From NCBI GenBank assembly GCA_024742695.1, contig JANSXY010000032.1:1-38638 (forward strand): a stretch of 38,638 bases of DNA, written 5' to 3'. Within the stretch, counting starts at the first letter, position 1. The number at the start of each line of letters is the position of its first letter. The position numbers and the translations under genes are program-made. Below the pieces are notes generated by a model. The model made no database searches, had not been told where the DNA came from, and saw only the letters and a program-made list of their open reading frames with translations. Of the stretch, positions 21,751 through 29,326 are shown piece by piece. The stretch is from Paracoccaceae bacterium (GTDB lineage Bacteria; Pseudomonadota; Alphaproteobacteria; Rhodobacterales; Rhodobacteraceae).

Positions 21751-21779
21751 AAAATAATCCCGCGCGATGGCGGATGCAA
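21751..21779 (-). promoter_or_regulatory. Candidate promoter of rpoH
   Basis: On the minus strand TTGCAT (21774-21779) and TATTTT (21751-21756) are separated by 17 bp, 37 bp upstream of the rpoH start. The AT-rich -10 stands out in otherwise GC-rich sequence. Spacing and position fit a housekeeping sigma factor; additional heat-shock or extracytoplasmic sigma promoters were not recognised. Confidence 0.5.
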
Positions 21780-21873
21780 GCCCGGTCCCCCTGGTGTTGT
21801 AACCTCAGATGGGCACGGTTCCGTCGCCTTGCGAGGAACATGTCCGTGCTTTCACGCGCTTGTCAGGTGCGTT

Positions 21874-22920
21874 TCAGCACCGATCGGGCACGCGCAGCGC
21901 TTCGATCAGCGCCGCCATGTCCGGCGGCAGCGGGGCGGAAAACTCCATCCGCGCGCCCGTCGCGGGATGGTCGAAGCCCAGCGTGGCGGCATGCAGCGCC
22001 TGGCGCGGGAACGCCGCGACCGCGGCCGCCCCGGCGGCCCCCAGCGCGCGTGGCGAGGGCTTGCGCCCGCCACCATAGACTGGGTCGCCGACAAGGCCGT
22101 GTCCGGCATAGGCCATGTGCACCCTTATCTGGTGGGTGCGGCCGGTTTCCAGCCAGCAATCGACCAGCGCCACCGCACCGCCGCCGAAGCGTTCGACGAC
22201 ACGGGCGCGGGTGACGGCATGGCGGCCCCCGTCGAACACCACCTGCTGGCGCTGCCGGTCGGTCCGGTGCCGGGCGATGCCGGTGGCGATCCGCAGGATG
22301 CCGCCGGCCTCGAAGCCGCACCCCCTGAGCCCGTTCAGCCGCGGATCGGCTGGATCGGGCGCGCCATGGGCCAGCGCGAGATAGTGGCGGGTGACGCTGT
22401 GCGCGGCGAACTGCGCGGCAAGCCCGTGATGCGCGCGGTCGGTCTTGGCCACGACCAGCAGGCCGGAGGTGTCCTTGTCGATCCGGTGGACGATGCCGGG
22501 GCGCTTCTCGCCGCCGATGCCCGACAGGCTGTCGCCGCAATGCGCCAGCAGCGCGTTGACCAGCGTGCCCGCGGGCGTTCCCGGCGCGGGATGCACGACC
22601 ATGCCCGCCGGCTTGTCGATCACGATGAGGTCGTCGTCCTCGTGCACCACCGTCAGCGGGATCGCTTCGGCCGCCATGTCGGTATCCTGCGGCGGGCCCA
22701 GCGCGATCTGCCAGGTCTCGCCCTCCACCGGCCGGATCTTGGGTTCCGTCACCGGGCCGGCGGGGCCGCTGACCGCGCCCTCGGCGATCAGCCGGGCGAG
22801 GCGGGTGCGCGACAGTTCCGCCTCGGCTGGCACATCGCGCGCCAGCGCCTTATCAAGACGGTCGGGCGGGTTCGGCCCGATGATGACGCGAAGGATGCGG
22901 GGGGCGGCGATGTCGGACAC
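21874..22920 (-). CDS. RluA-family rRNA pseudouridine synthase
   Basis: The 348-residue protein is translated from a GTG at 22920 with AGGA six bases upstream; no alternative start exists for at least the next 20 codons without losing the N-terminal domain. An S4 domain (about 18-75, with RLDKALARDVP) precedes the catalytic domain. The motif HRIDKDTSGLLVVAKT places the catalytic aspartate at residue 148; LETGRTHQIRVH and GDPVYGG follow. By architecture it is like RluD/RluC, which convert uridines in 23S rRNA to pseudouridine. Its first 11 bases overlap the divergent DUF6476 gene. rpoH lies downstream on the same strand. Confidence 0.92.
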   Translation of the reverse strand: MSDIAAPRILRVIIGPNPPDRLDKALARDVPAEAELSRTRLARLIAEGAVSGPAGPVTEPKIRPVEGETWQIALGPPQDTDMAAEAIPLTVVHEDDDLIVIDKPAGMVVHPAPGTPAGTLVNALLAHCGDSLSGIGGEKRPGIVHRIDKDTSGLLVVAKTDRAHHGLAAQFAAHSVTRHYLALAHGAPDPADPRLNGLRGCGFEAGGILRIATGIARHRTDRQRQQVVFDGGRHAVTRARVVERFGGGAVALVDCWLETGRTHQIRVHMAYAGHGLVGDPVYGGGRKPSPRALGAAGAAAVAAFPRQALHAATLGFDHPATGARMEFSAPLPPDMAALIEALRVPDRC

Positions 22921-23218
22921 GGGCGATCCTGAAGGGCCGGGCCTGCCGCCCGACCTGCGGTTCCTGAAGTGGCTGGTGACGGGGTTGGCCGCCACGATGA
23001 TGGTGGGGCTGATAGCGCTGGTCGCGGTGTTTGTCACCCGCTTCCCCGGCACCCCGCCGCTGCCACGGCTGCCGGACGCGGTCACGCTGCCCGCCGGGGT
23101 CGCGCCGGAGGCGGTGACCTTCGGGCGGGGCTGGGTGGCGGTGGTCGCCGGCGACCGGATCCTGGTGTTCGACGCCGAAAGCGGGGCGATGCTGAACGAC
23201 GTGGCCGTGGCGCGGTAG
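22910..23218 (+). CDS. DUF6476 single-pass membrane protein
   Basis: The 102-residue protein begins MSDTGDPEGPGLPPDLRFLK. One transmembrane segment (about residues 22-43, LVTGLAATMMVGLIALVAVFV) is followed by a small periplasmic domain with short strands (GVAPEAVTFGRGWVAVVAG, ILVFDAESGAML). The family is confined largely to Rhodobacterales and has no known function. The ATG lies inside the first codons of the divergent RluA-family gene, so its promoter must be within that coding sequence. It converges on arsJ with a 58-bp gap. Confidence 0.8.
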   Translation: MSDTGDPEGPGLPPDLRFLKWLVTGLAATMMVGLIALVAVFVTRFPGTPPLPRLPDAVTLPAGVAPEAVTFGRGWVAVVAGDRILVFDAESGAMLNDVAVAR

Positions 23219-23276
23219 GCACGGGCGCAGTCGTCCCGCAAACACGGGCTGGAGATCGCACCGGGGCGGTTGCCGC

Positions 23277-24533
23277 CTACCCCGCCGCCGGGATCCGCCG
23301 CACGAAGACCCAGCTGAGCGCCGCCATCGCCGCCGCGGTGCCAAGGCACAGCGGCAACCCGCCCGCCTGGTAGCTCAGCCCCGACAGAAGCGTGCCCAGC
23401 AGTCGCCCGGCGGCGTTCGACATGTAGTAAAATCCCACGTCCATCGTCACCCGCTCGGCCCGGGTGAAGGCGAGGATCAGGTAGGAATGGACGGCGGAAT
23501 TCACGGCGAAAACTGCACCGAAGGCCAGTAGCCCGAGGATCAGCACCGCCGTCAGCCAGCCCTGCGGCCCGGCCGCCGCCCAGGCCAGCACCGCCAGCCC
23601 GACGGGGATCGCCGCCAATCCTGCCACCCAGTGTGCCGCGAGGCCGACGATCTCGGCCTCCGGCCGCCCGGCGGCGCGCAGGATCTTCGGGGCCGAGGCC
23701 TGCACCGCACCATAGCCGATGATCCAGGCCGCCATGAAGCCGCCGACGAGGAAGAAGGCCCAGCGCCGCCCCTCGTCCGTGCCGTCGGAAAAGACCGCGG
23801 TGAAGTAGATCGGGATGCCGACGACGAACCACACGTCGCGCGCCCCGAACAGAAAGAGCCGCGCGGCCGACAGCCGGTTGATCCGCGGATCGCCGGAAAA
23901 CACCTCGGAGAATTTCGCGCCCTTACGGCCGGCGGGCAGGCCGGACGGCATGAACAGCGCCACGCCGGCGAGGATCAGCGCCAGCACCGCGGCCATCACC
24001 CGAAGCGCGGGCACGAAACCCAGACCGGCCAGCAGCGCCGCGCCGATGAAGAACCCCGCCCCCTTGACCGCGTTCTTCGACCCGGTCAGCAGCGCCACCC
24101 AGCGAAACAGCCCGCCATCGGCAGTGGGCGCAAGCACCTTCACCGCGCTTTTCGACGACATCTTGGCCAGATCCTTGGCAACGCCCGACAGCCCCTGCAC
24201 CGCCATCACGAACACGACGGAGGCCGCGATCGACCAGCCCGGATCGAGCCGGGTGAGCGCCAGCAGCGCCAGCACCTGAAGGCCCAGCCCGGCATAGAGC
24301 GTCGCGGTCAGGCCGAAGCGCGCCGCGATCCAGCCCGCCGAGAGGTTGGTGACGATCCCGGCGAATTCATAAAGCAGGAACAGCCAGGCCAGTTGCAGCG
24401 GCGAGAAACCCAGCGTGTTGAAATGCAAAAGCACCAGCATCCGCAGCGCGCCGTCGGTGAGCATGAAGGCCCAGTAGGCCGCCGTCACCGCGACATAGGC
24501 CGCAAGACCGTCTGGCCGCGCCGCTTGCGTCAT
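23277..24533 (-). CDS. arsJ: Organoarsenical efflux MFS transporter ArsJ
   Basis: The 418-residue major-facilitator protein has about a dozen hydrophobic segments. Its N-terminus [21 protein letters not shown], the loop [17 protein letters not shown] (about 120-136) and the [15 protein letters not shown] stretch are ArsJ-like. ArsJ exports 1-arseno-3-phosphoglycerate, which breaks down outside the cell and thereby removes arsenate. The start at 24533 overlaps the stop of the dehydrogenase gene by 4 bp (ATGA). This coupling with an ArsJ-associated GAPDH is the strongest support for the assignment over a generic transporter. Confidence 0.92.
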   Translation of the reverse strand: MTQAARPDGLAAYVAVTAAYWAFMLTDGALRMLVLLHFNTLGFSPLQLAWLFLLYEFAGIVTNLSAGWIAARFGLTATLYAGLGLQVLALLALTRLDPGWSIAASVVFVMAVQGLSGVAKDLAKMSSKSAVKVLAPTADGGLFRWVALLTGSKNAVKGAGFFIGAALLAGLGFVPALRVMAAVLALILAGVALFMPSGLPAGRKGAKFSEVFSGDPRINRLSAARLFLFGARDVWFVVGIPIYFTAVFSDGTDEGRRWAFFLVGGFMAAWIIGYGAVQASAPKILRAAGRPEAEIVGLAAHWVAGLAAIPVGLAVLAWAAAGPQGWLTAVLILGLLAFGAVFAVNSAVHSYLILAFTRAERVTMDVGFYYMSNAAGRLLGTLLSGLSYQAGGLPLCLGTAAAMAALSWVFVRRIPAAG

Positions 24534-25540
24534 GCCGCGCCGGCGACAAGGCGGGCGACATCGGCCAGCCGGCAGGCATAGCCCCATTCGTTGTCGTACC
24601 AGGCATAGACCTTCACCTGCGTGCCGTTCACCACCATCGTCGACGGCCCGTCCACGATCGAGGAGCGCGGATCGCCGCGATAGTCGCAGGACACCAGCGG
24701 CCGCTCCTCGTAGCCGAGGATGCCGTGCAGCGACCCATCGGCGGCGGCGCGGAAAAGGGCGTTCACCTCGTCGACCGTCGTCGCCCGCTCGACCTCGAAG
24801 ACGCAATCGGTGAGCGAGGCGTTCAGAAGCGGCACCCGCACCGCATGGCCGTTCAGCCGGCCCGCGAGTTCGGGGTAGATCAGCGTGATCGCGGTGGCGG
24901 ACCCCGTCGTCGTCGGGATCAGGTTGGTCAGCGCCGAGCGCGCGCGGCGCATGTCCTTCGCCGGTCGGTCGACGATGGTTTGCGTATTGGTCACGTCGTG
25001 GATCGTGGTGATCGACCCGTGGCGGATGCCCAGGCCCTCGTGGATCACCTTGACCACCGGCGCAAGGCAGTTCGTCGTGCAGGAGGCCGCGGTGACGATC
25101 CGGTGCCGCGCCGGGTCGAACAGGTAATGGTTGACGCCGTAGACGAGGTTCAGCGCGCCCTTGTCCTTAACCGGCGCCGACACGACGACGCGGGCCACGC
25201 CGGCCTCGAAATAGGGCGCGATCTTCGCGGCCGTCTTGAACACCCCGGTGCAGTCGATCACCAGATCGACGCCAAGCTCCGCCAGCGGCAGATCCTCGAT
25301 CCGGCGTTCGGCGGTCAGCCGCATCTGCCGGCCCGCGACCGTCAGCCCGTCGCCCGCCACCGCGATGCCCGCGTTCCAGCGTCCGTGGATCGAGTCGAAC
25401 TCCAACAGCAGTGCATGCTGGTCCGGCGTCCCCGCGGGATCGTTCAGCAGAACGATCTCGCCGTCGATCCCGCCATCGAGCAGGGCGCGCAGCAGGAGTT
25501 TTCCGATCCGGCCAAGGCCGTTCAGCGCGATCCGCGGCAT
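24530..25540 (-). CDS. ArsJ-associated glyceraldehyde-3-phosphate dehydrogenase
   Basis: This is a 336-residue GAPDH with the NAD-binding loop NGLGRIGK (residues 7-14), the catalytic Cys154 in [10 protein letters not shown], the partner His181 in [10 protein letters not shown], and the C-terminal [11 protein letters not shown]. The segment [21 protein letters not shown] differs from housekeeping GAPDH and is typical of the ArsJ-linked version. With arsenate in place of phosphate the enzyme forms 1-arseno-3-phosphoglycerate, the ArsJ substrate. It starts 4 bp after the ArsR-ArsC fusion gene and overlaps arsJ. A role in central glycolysis is less likely given its operon. Confidence 0.93.
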   Translation of the reverse strand: MPRIALNGLGRIGKLLLRALLDGGIDGEIVLLNDPAGTPDQHALLLEFDSIHGRWNAGIAVAGDGLTVAGRQMRLTAERRIEDLPLAELGVDLVIDCTGVFKTAAKIAPYFEAGVARVVVSAPVKDKGALNLVYGVNHYLFDPARHRIVTAASCTTNCLAPVVKVIHEGLGIRHGSITTIHDVTNTQTIVDRPAKDMRRARSALTNLIPTTTGSATAITLIYPELAGRLNGHAVRVPLLNASLTDCVFEVERATTVDEVNALFRAAADGSLHGILGYEERPLVSCDYRGDPRSSIVDGPSTMVVNGTQVKVYAWYDNEWGYACRLADVARLVAGAA

Positions 25541-25544
25541 GGGT

Positions 25545-26378
25545 TCATCCCCCGTTCAGTCCGATCCTGTCGAGATGGTGTTGCAGCGCCACCTGGCCGA
25601 GATCCGCCATCGGCAACGCCATGAAGGCGCGCACCCGCGCCTGCAATTCCGCATAGGTCCGGTCGAGCACCGCGGCGCTTGCGCCCGCGTCCAGATCGCG
25701 GGTGCAGGGATAGGCCACGCCCCAATGCGCGTTCATCGGCTGGCCGGGCCAGCGCGGGCATTCCTCCGCCGCGGCGTGATCGCAGATGGTGAAGACGAAA
25801 TCCATCGCGGGCGCGTCCGCCCCGGTGAATTCGGCCACCGACTTGGAGCGCAGCGCGGATACATCGTGCCCGTTGCGCCGCAGCACGTCGAGCGCCAGGG
25901 GATTGACCGCGCCCCAGGGCCGGGTGCCGGCGGAATGGGCGCGGAACCGCGCCCCGCCCTCCGACGCAAGGATCGCCTCGGCCATGATCGAACGCGCTGA
26001 GTTTCCCGTGCACATGAACAGCACGTTCAGCGGGCGCGGCAGGGCTTCGGCCGGACCGGCGGAGCCGGCGGCGGCGGGCGGGTAGATATCGGGTCGGCCA
26101 CGGCAGCAATCGGCGATGAAGAAATCCGCCAGCGCGCCGGCGGCCTCGATATCGACCGAGTAGTAGATCGCCCGACCCTCACGCCGCGACCGGATCAACC
26201 CGGCACCGTCAAGCGCCGACAGGTAGACCGACAGGGTGCTGGGCCGGATGTCGAGCGCCTCGGCGATCTCGCCGGGTCGCACACCCTGCGGCGCCCGGCG
26301 CATCAGCAGCCGGAACACCCGCAGACGCCCGGCATTGCCAAGCGAGCCGAAAAGCAGCGAAGCCTCGTCCGTTTCCAT
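25545..26378 (-). CDS. ArsR-ArsC fusion: arsenic-sensing repressor fused to arsenate reductase
   Basis: The 277-residue protein has two domains. Residues 1-95 form an ArsR-type winged helix ([38 protein letters not shown] region) ending with adjacent cysteines C91 and C92, candidate As(III) ligands. Residues 117-275 form a low-molecular-weight phosphatase-like arsenate reductase with the P-loop CTGNSARS (C123 nucleophile, R129) and two further cysteines, C199 and C207, in the [11 protein letters not shown] stretch as expected for a thioredoxin-linked relay; HWG and a DPA-like loop follow. The protein should repress the operon until As(III) binds, and also make As(III) from As(V). It is the first gene of the ars operon; an operator-like dyad covers the start codon. 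Confidence 0.9.
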   Translation of the reverse strand: METDEASLLFGSLGNAGRLRVFRLLMRRAPQGVRPGEIAEALDIRPSTLSVYLSALDGAGLIRSRREGRAIYYSVDIEAAGALADFFIADCCRGRPDIYPPAAAGSAGPAEALPRPLNVLFMCTGNSARSIMAEAILASEGGARFRAHSAGTRPWGAVNPLALDVLRRNGHDVSALRSKSVAEFTGADAPAMDFVFTICDHAAAEECPRWPGQPMNAHWGVAYPCTRDLDAGASAAVLDRTYAELQARVRAFMALPMADLGQVALQHHLDRIGLNGG

Positions 26379-26388
26379 AGTTCATGGA
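26374..26388. promoter_or_regulatory. Dyad at the start of the ars operon, candidate ArsR operator
   Basis: TCCAT (26374-26378) and ATGGA (26384-26388) form an inverted repeat with a 5-base spacer that includes the ars start codon. A second small dyad, TGAC-3-GTCA, lies some 20 bp further upstream, and the segment between is AT-rich for this DNA. ArsR-family proteins bind such short dyads at or near promoters to block transcription. This is inferred from position. Confidence 0.35.
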
Positions 26389-26486
26389 TAGTTGTATTTC
26401 GATGACACAGTCATGACGCGAACACGGGCGGCGATGCAACCTGCGCCTGTCCGAAAGACACCATGACGCAGCGTTCCGGTCGAGGG

Positions 26487-27368
26487 TCAGGCGCGATCGG
26501 CCCCGGGATCGGTCGGCGCCTCGGACCGAAGCAGGCGGTGCAGCAGCCCGGATTTCCCGCTCGTCTCGGTCTTGGCGTAGATGCTGCGCAGGTGGCTGCG
26601 CAGCGTCGACTCGCTGATCTGCAACTGCTCCATGATCTCGCGCGTGTCCGAACCGGCGGCGAACAGGCCGCAGATCCGAAACTCCGCCCGCGTCAGCCCC
26701 GCAGGATTCGACGGTCCAAGCAGCGGTTCGGCCTGCGCCGGCAGACGCACCGGGGCGATCGCCGCCCGCCGCAGGGTCGCAAGAACCTGCGCCCCGCGAT
26801 GCGCCCAGGCCGATACCAGCGCCGGCGCCAGCGCATCGACGAGATAGACATCCGAGGGGCTGGGCCGGCGCGCGAAGCACAGTTCCAGCACGTCGGTCGT
26901 CTCGCCCTCGACGGCGAGGACGATGCACATCACATCCTGGATGCCGCGCAGTTCCATCCAGCGCGCCAACCGCGTCTGCGGCGCGACGAGCAGGCTGGCG
27001 GCGAGTTCCGAGTAGCTCCAGACCGATCCGACACGGGCGCGGCTGCGCTGCGCGCCGATCAGCGTGGTCGCCAGATCGACGGGCTGCGGCCGCGCCGACC
27101 GCGCCAGTCCCGCGTCTTCGGCCAGCAGCCGTTCCCCGGCGCCGCGCCCCGCGGACAGCCGCACGAGAGAGCCGACCTCTGCGCCGCAAACCTCGCGCAA
27201 CAGCAGGAGCGCGTCGGCAGGATGCCCCTCTCCCTGCAGGGCCTGGGCCCAGCGCGCGGTGGCGACCATAGCCTGGGCAAAGCGACCCGTCGGCAGATGA
27301 CCTGCCGCATCGGCCCATGCCTGGGCCGGATCGGAGTAATGCCCCGAGGTGCCGCGAAGGGCGCTCAT
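26487..27368 (-). CDS. LuxR-type transcriptional regulator
   Basis: The 293-residue protein has a C-terminal LuxR/GerE helix-turn-helix (about 223-281): GLTRAEFRICGLFAAGSDTREIMEQL, then the recognition helix ISESTLRSHLRSIYAKT. The N-terminal 200 residues do not match an autoinducer-binding or receiver domain I can recognise; there is no aspartate-phosphorylation pocket and no signal peptide. It diverges from the flp pilin gene across a 741-bp intergenic region that contains several dyads. I infer that it regulates the tad locus. Regulators of this shape occur beside or near tad loci in related bacteria. GGAAG lies 8 bp before the ATG. Confidence 0.85.
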   Translation of the reverse strand: MSALRGTSGHYSDPAQAWADAAGHLPTGRFAQAMVATARWAQALQGEGHPADALLLLREVCGAEVGSLVRLSAGRGAGERLLAEDAGLARSARPQPVDLATTLIGAQRSRARVGSVWSYSELAASLLVAPQTRLARWMELRGIQDVMCIVLAVEGETTDVLELCFARRPSPSDVYLVDALAPALVSAWAHRGAQVLATLRRAAIAPVRLPAQAEPLLGPSNPAGLTRAEFRICGLFAAGSDTREIMEQLQISESTLRSHLRSIYAKTETSGKSGLLHRLLRSEAPTDPGADRA

Positions 27369-27515
27369 CGAATGACTTCCCTACAAATCAGGATCGCTCC
27401 GCGTCACACGCAACCGAACGATACAACGCGAATACGGGACGATCTAAGAACCGGTCCATTATGCCTGACCGCACGCGGAACGGAAGAGCGCGCGGAGCAA
27501 CAAGGCTAACGCGGC

Positions 27516-27533
27516 CGCGCCAAATGTGGCGCG
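27516..27533. promoter_or_regulatory. 18-bp dyad, candidate LuxR-type operator
   Basis: CGCGCCA (27516-27522) and TGGCGCG (27527-27533) form a perfect 7-bp inverted repeat with the 4-base centre AATG. Total length of 18 bp fits dimeric LuxR-type regulators, and it lies about 150 bp upstream of the luxR-type start. Inference from shape and position. Confidence 0.4.
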
Positions 27534-27806
27534 CCTGCCCCAATCCGAACAGGTCCGCGTTAAGAAACGCTTGCACGATTAACCGGTTGTGCGTCAACGG
27601 GGGCAAATGGTCACAGGCCGGCCTCCGCCCCGCGCGGCGGCGGCCCTGTCGGGATCGTGATCGCGGGTGCGGATCCGCCGATCACCGCGACGCCGCACCG
27701 ATGCATACTTTCGTATCGCGCGCGATTCCCAAAGAATGTCGCAACGTGCTGACATAAAACAGAATCTCCGCCCGCCCACCGCCCGGCGGCTGCCGGCACG
27801 CCGGGG

Positions 27807-27854
27807 CGCGGCGGCCCCCGGGAGGCTCGGGCCGGTGACGGCCGGGCCGCCGCG
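27807..27854. other. Long GC-rich inverted repeat
   Basis: CGCGGCGGCCC (27807-27817) and GGGCCGCCGCG (27844-27854) are perfect 11-bp arms around a 26-base GC-rich loop. No T-tract follows in either direction. It could insulate the divergent transcription units or form a 5' leader hairpin. Confidence 0.45.
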
Positions 27855-27901
27855 AGCGATTCGGGTCGGCCGGGGCAGGAGCCGTGCGCGGGCAAGGTAA
27901 A

Positions 27902-27918
27902 TTGGTAAAATTCACCAA
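27902..27918. promoter_or_regulatory. 17-bp AT-rich dyad upstream of flp
   Basis: TTGGT (27902-27906) and ACCAA (27914-27918) are perfect arms, and the inner AA/TT positions also pair, giving a 17-bp dyad with only one mismatched pair around the centre at 27910. A partial direct copy of GGTAAA precedes it. It lies about 190 bp upstream of flp and looks like a repressor or activator site; the binding protein is unknown. Confidence 0.45.
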
Positions 27919-27960
27919 GGTCGCGATTTCCGTACGCCAATAGGGCGACACGATCATGCA

Positions 27961-27983
27961 AAAAACAACCTTGGGATGTTTTT
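27961..27983. promoter_or_regulatory. 23-bp dyad upstream of flp
   Basis: AAAAACA (27961-27967) and TGTTTTT (27977-27983) are perfect 7-bp arms, and CC/GG at 27969-27970 and 27974-27975 also pair. The A- and T-tracts are conspicuous in this GC-rich genome. Position, about 130 bp upstream of flp, suits an activator or nucleoid-protein binding site; it could also be a bidirectional hairpin terminator-like structure. Confidence 0.45.
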
Positions 27984-28109
27984 CTCGCAGGTTCGGAGGA
28001 TGTGCGGCAACCGGGCGGCGTATACAAAGGTGCATGTCCCCGGGGCGTTGACCACGGAGGCCGCTGTTAAACGGCAGACATTTGAACACCCGCTCAGGAG
28101 TATCATTCC

Positions 28110-28301
28110 ATGACCAAGCTCATCACCAAGATCAAATCCTTCTCGAAGGCCGACGCCGGCGCCGCGCTGGTGGAATACGGCATCATCCTCGGCCTGATCG
28201 TCGCCGTCGGCGGAACCATCCTGCTGAACATCGGCAGCGGTACCAAGACCAGCCTCGAAAATGCGAACACTGTGGTTCAGCAGGCGGCGAGCGGTGGCTG
28301 A
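28110..28301 (+). CDS. flp: Flp family type IVb pilin
   Basis: The 63-residue prepilin has a short basic leader MTKLITKIKSFSKADAG, then AALVEYG. Cleavage after Gly17 would put Glu at +5 and Tyr at +6, the hallmark of Flp pilins, followed by the hydrophobic GIILGLIVAVGGTILL helix that packs in the pilus core. The C-terminal part is short and polar, ending QQAASGG. It is the major subunit of the Tad pilus used for surface adherence. AGGAG lies 9 bases before the ATG. A strong hairpin follows, which would favour high pilin expression relative to downstream assembly genes. Confidence 0.95.
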   Translation: MTKLITKIKSFSKADAGAALVEYGIILGLIVAVGGTILLNIGSGTKTSLENANTVVQQAASGG

Positions 28302-28326
28302 CACCTTCGCCTGATCACCGCGAACA

Positions 28327-28360
28327 AGCGGCAATCCGGAACTGGATCCGGATTGCCGCT
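28327..28360 (+). terminator. Perfect 14-bp hairpin between flp and cpaB
   Basis: The arms at 28327-28340 and 28347-28360 are perfect reverse complements of 14 bp (core GGCAATCCGGA) with a 6-base loop. It begins 26 bp after the flp stop. There is no T-tract, so it is more likely a partial terminator or a 3' stabiliser of a separate, abundant pilin mRNA than a complete stop. cpaB starts 76 bp further on. Confidence 0.7.
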
Positions 28361-28435
28361 AGAAGTTGGGGTGGGCGCTAGTATGCGCTCGTGTTCGAAG
28401 GCGCCAAGGCTCTGGCCTTCGGTGAGGTTTGATCC

Positions 28436-29275
28436 ATGAACATCCGCTCGATCCTCGTCACCGTCGTCGGCCTCTGCATCGCGGGCGTCTCCGCCTACTA
28501 TGCGCGCGACCTGATGTCCGACCGGGTCGCGCAAGAGACCCAGGCGATAAGGGTGGAGGCCGAGCAGGCGATGGCCACCGTCGTCGTCGCGCTGGAAGAC
28601 ATTCCCTTCGCCGCGCCGATCACACGCAAGATGGTCGCCGTACAGGACTGGCCGCGCGACGCGCTGCCCGAGGGCGCGTTCCAGACCCTTGACGCGGTGA
28701 TCGGCGCCGGGGACGAAGCGCCGCGCAGCGCCAAACGCGCGATCGCGGCGGGCGAGTTGCTGCTTGCCTCCAAGCTGTCCGGCTTCGGCGAGAAGGTGAC
28801 GATCCTGCAAACCCTCACCGCCGGCACCCGCGCGATGACCATCGAGGTCAACGCGGTTTCCGGCGTCGCGGGCTTCGTCAAGCCCGGCGATTTCGTCGAC
28901 ATCGTGCTGACCGAGAACCGTTCGGGCGACCTGCGCGCGCGCACGATCATGCAGAACGTCCGCGTCATCGGCGTCGACCAGGAATACGGCGAGGGGGTGG
29001 AGACCAACCGCGTCGCCCGCACCCTGACCGTCGAGGTCACGCCCGAGGACGGCCAGCGCCTGGCTTTGGCGCAGCGCGCCGGATCGCTCAGCCTGACGCT
29101 GCGGACCACCGATGGTGGCAGCGACGCGCCGCTGCCGGCGATGAGCCTGAGCGACCTGCTCGACATGGCCGAGGAACCCGAGATCGAACAGGTCGAGGAA
29201 ACCGCCGCCGAACCCAAGCGCACCGTGACGATCCGCCGGGGCAACAGCGCCGAGGTGGTCGAAATCGAGGACTGA
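28436..29275 (+). CDS. cpaB: Flp pilus assembly protein CpaB (RcpC)
   Basis: The 279-residue protein has one N-terminal membrane anchor (about residues 4-23, SILVTVVGLCIAGVSAYYA). It is followed by an SAF domain (about 48-115, VVVALEDIPFAAPITRKMVAVQDWP) and an RcpC domain with TAGTRAMTIEVNAVSGVAGFVKPGDFVDIVLT (about 130-160). The end is acidic and ends EVVEIED. CpaB/RcpC is a periplasmic, possibly peptidoglycan-linking component that works with the outer-membrane secretin. That secretin gene, normally the next one, is absent here and the TadG-like gene follows after 51 bp. Confidence 0.93.
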   Translation: MNIRSILVTVVGLCIAGVSAYYARDLMSDRVAQETQAIRVEAEQAMATVVVALEDIPFAAPITRKMVAVQDWPRDALPEGAFQTLDAVIGAGDEAPRSAKRAIAAGELLLASKLSGFGEKVTILQTLTAGTRAMTIEVNAVSGVAGFVKPGDFVDIVLTENRSGDLRARTIMQNVRVIGVDQEYGEGVETNRVARTLTVEVTPEDGQRLALAQRAGSLSLTLRTTDGGSDAPLPAMSLSDLLDMAEEPEIEQVEETAAEPKRTVTIRRGNSAEVVEIED

Positions 29276-29326
29276 CCGGCGCGTGACCGCGCTGCCGGCC
29301 CCGGAGCAAGCGAAAGGACGAAGGCC

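Larger units (their letters stand above)
27369..28109. promoter_or_regulatory. 741-bp intergenic regulatory region between luxR-type gene and flp
   Basis: No convincing gene lies here; short reading frames on either strand have shadow-like composition. It alternates AT-rich blocks (about 27365-27480, 27560-27600, 27700-27765, 27895-27990, 28020-28090) with a very GC-rich stretch (27770-27890). Four dyads are listed separately. It also holds a 10-bp palindrome GCGGATCCGC (27669-27678) and TTAA-type sequences (27560, 27579, 28066) that could be CtrA half-sites, which is speculative. TATACA at 28021-28026 could be the flp -10 element without a recognisable -35, suggesting activator dependence. 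The ribosome-binding site AGGAG is at 28096-28100. Confidence 0.6.

Noticed and set aside
27317-27757. 146-codon plus-strand frame in the luxR-flp intergenic region
   Set aside because: Starts inside the luxR-type gene on the other strand, has scattered Arg/Pro/Asn composition, no ribosome-binding site and no family resemblance.
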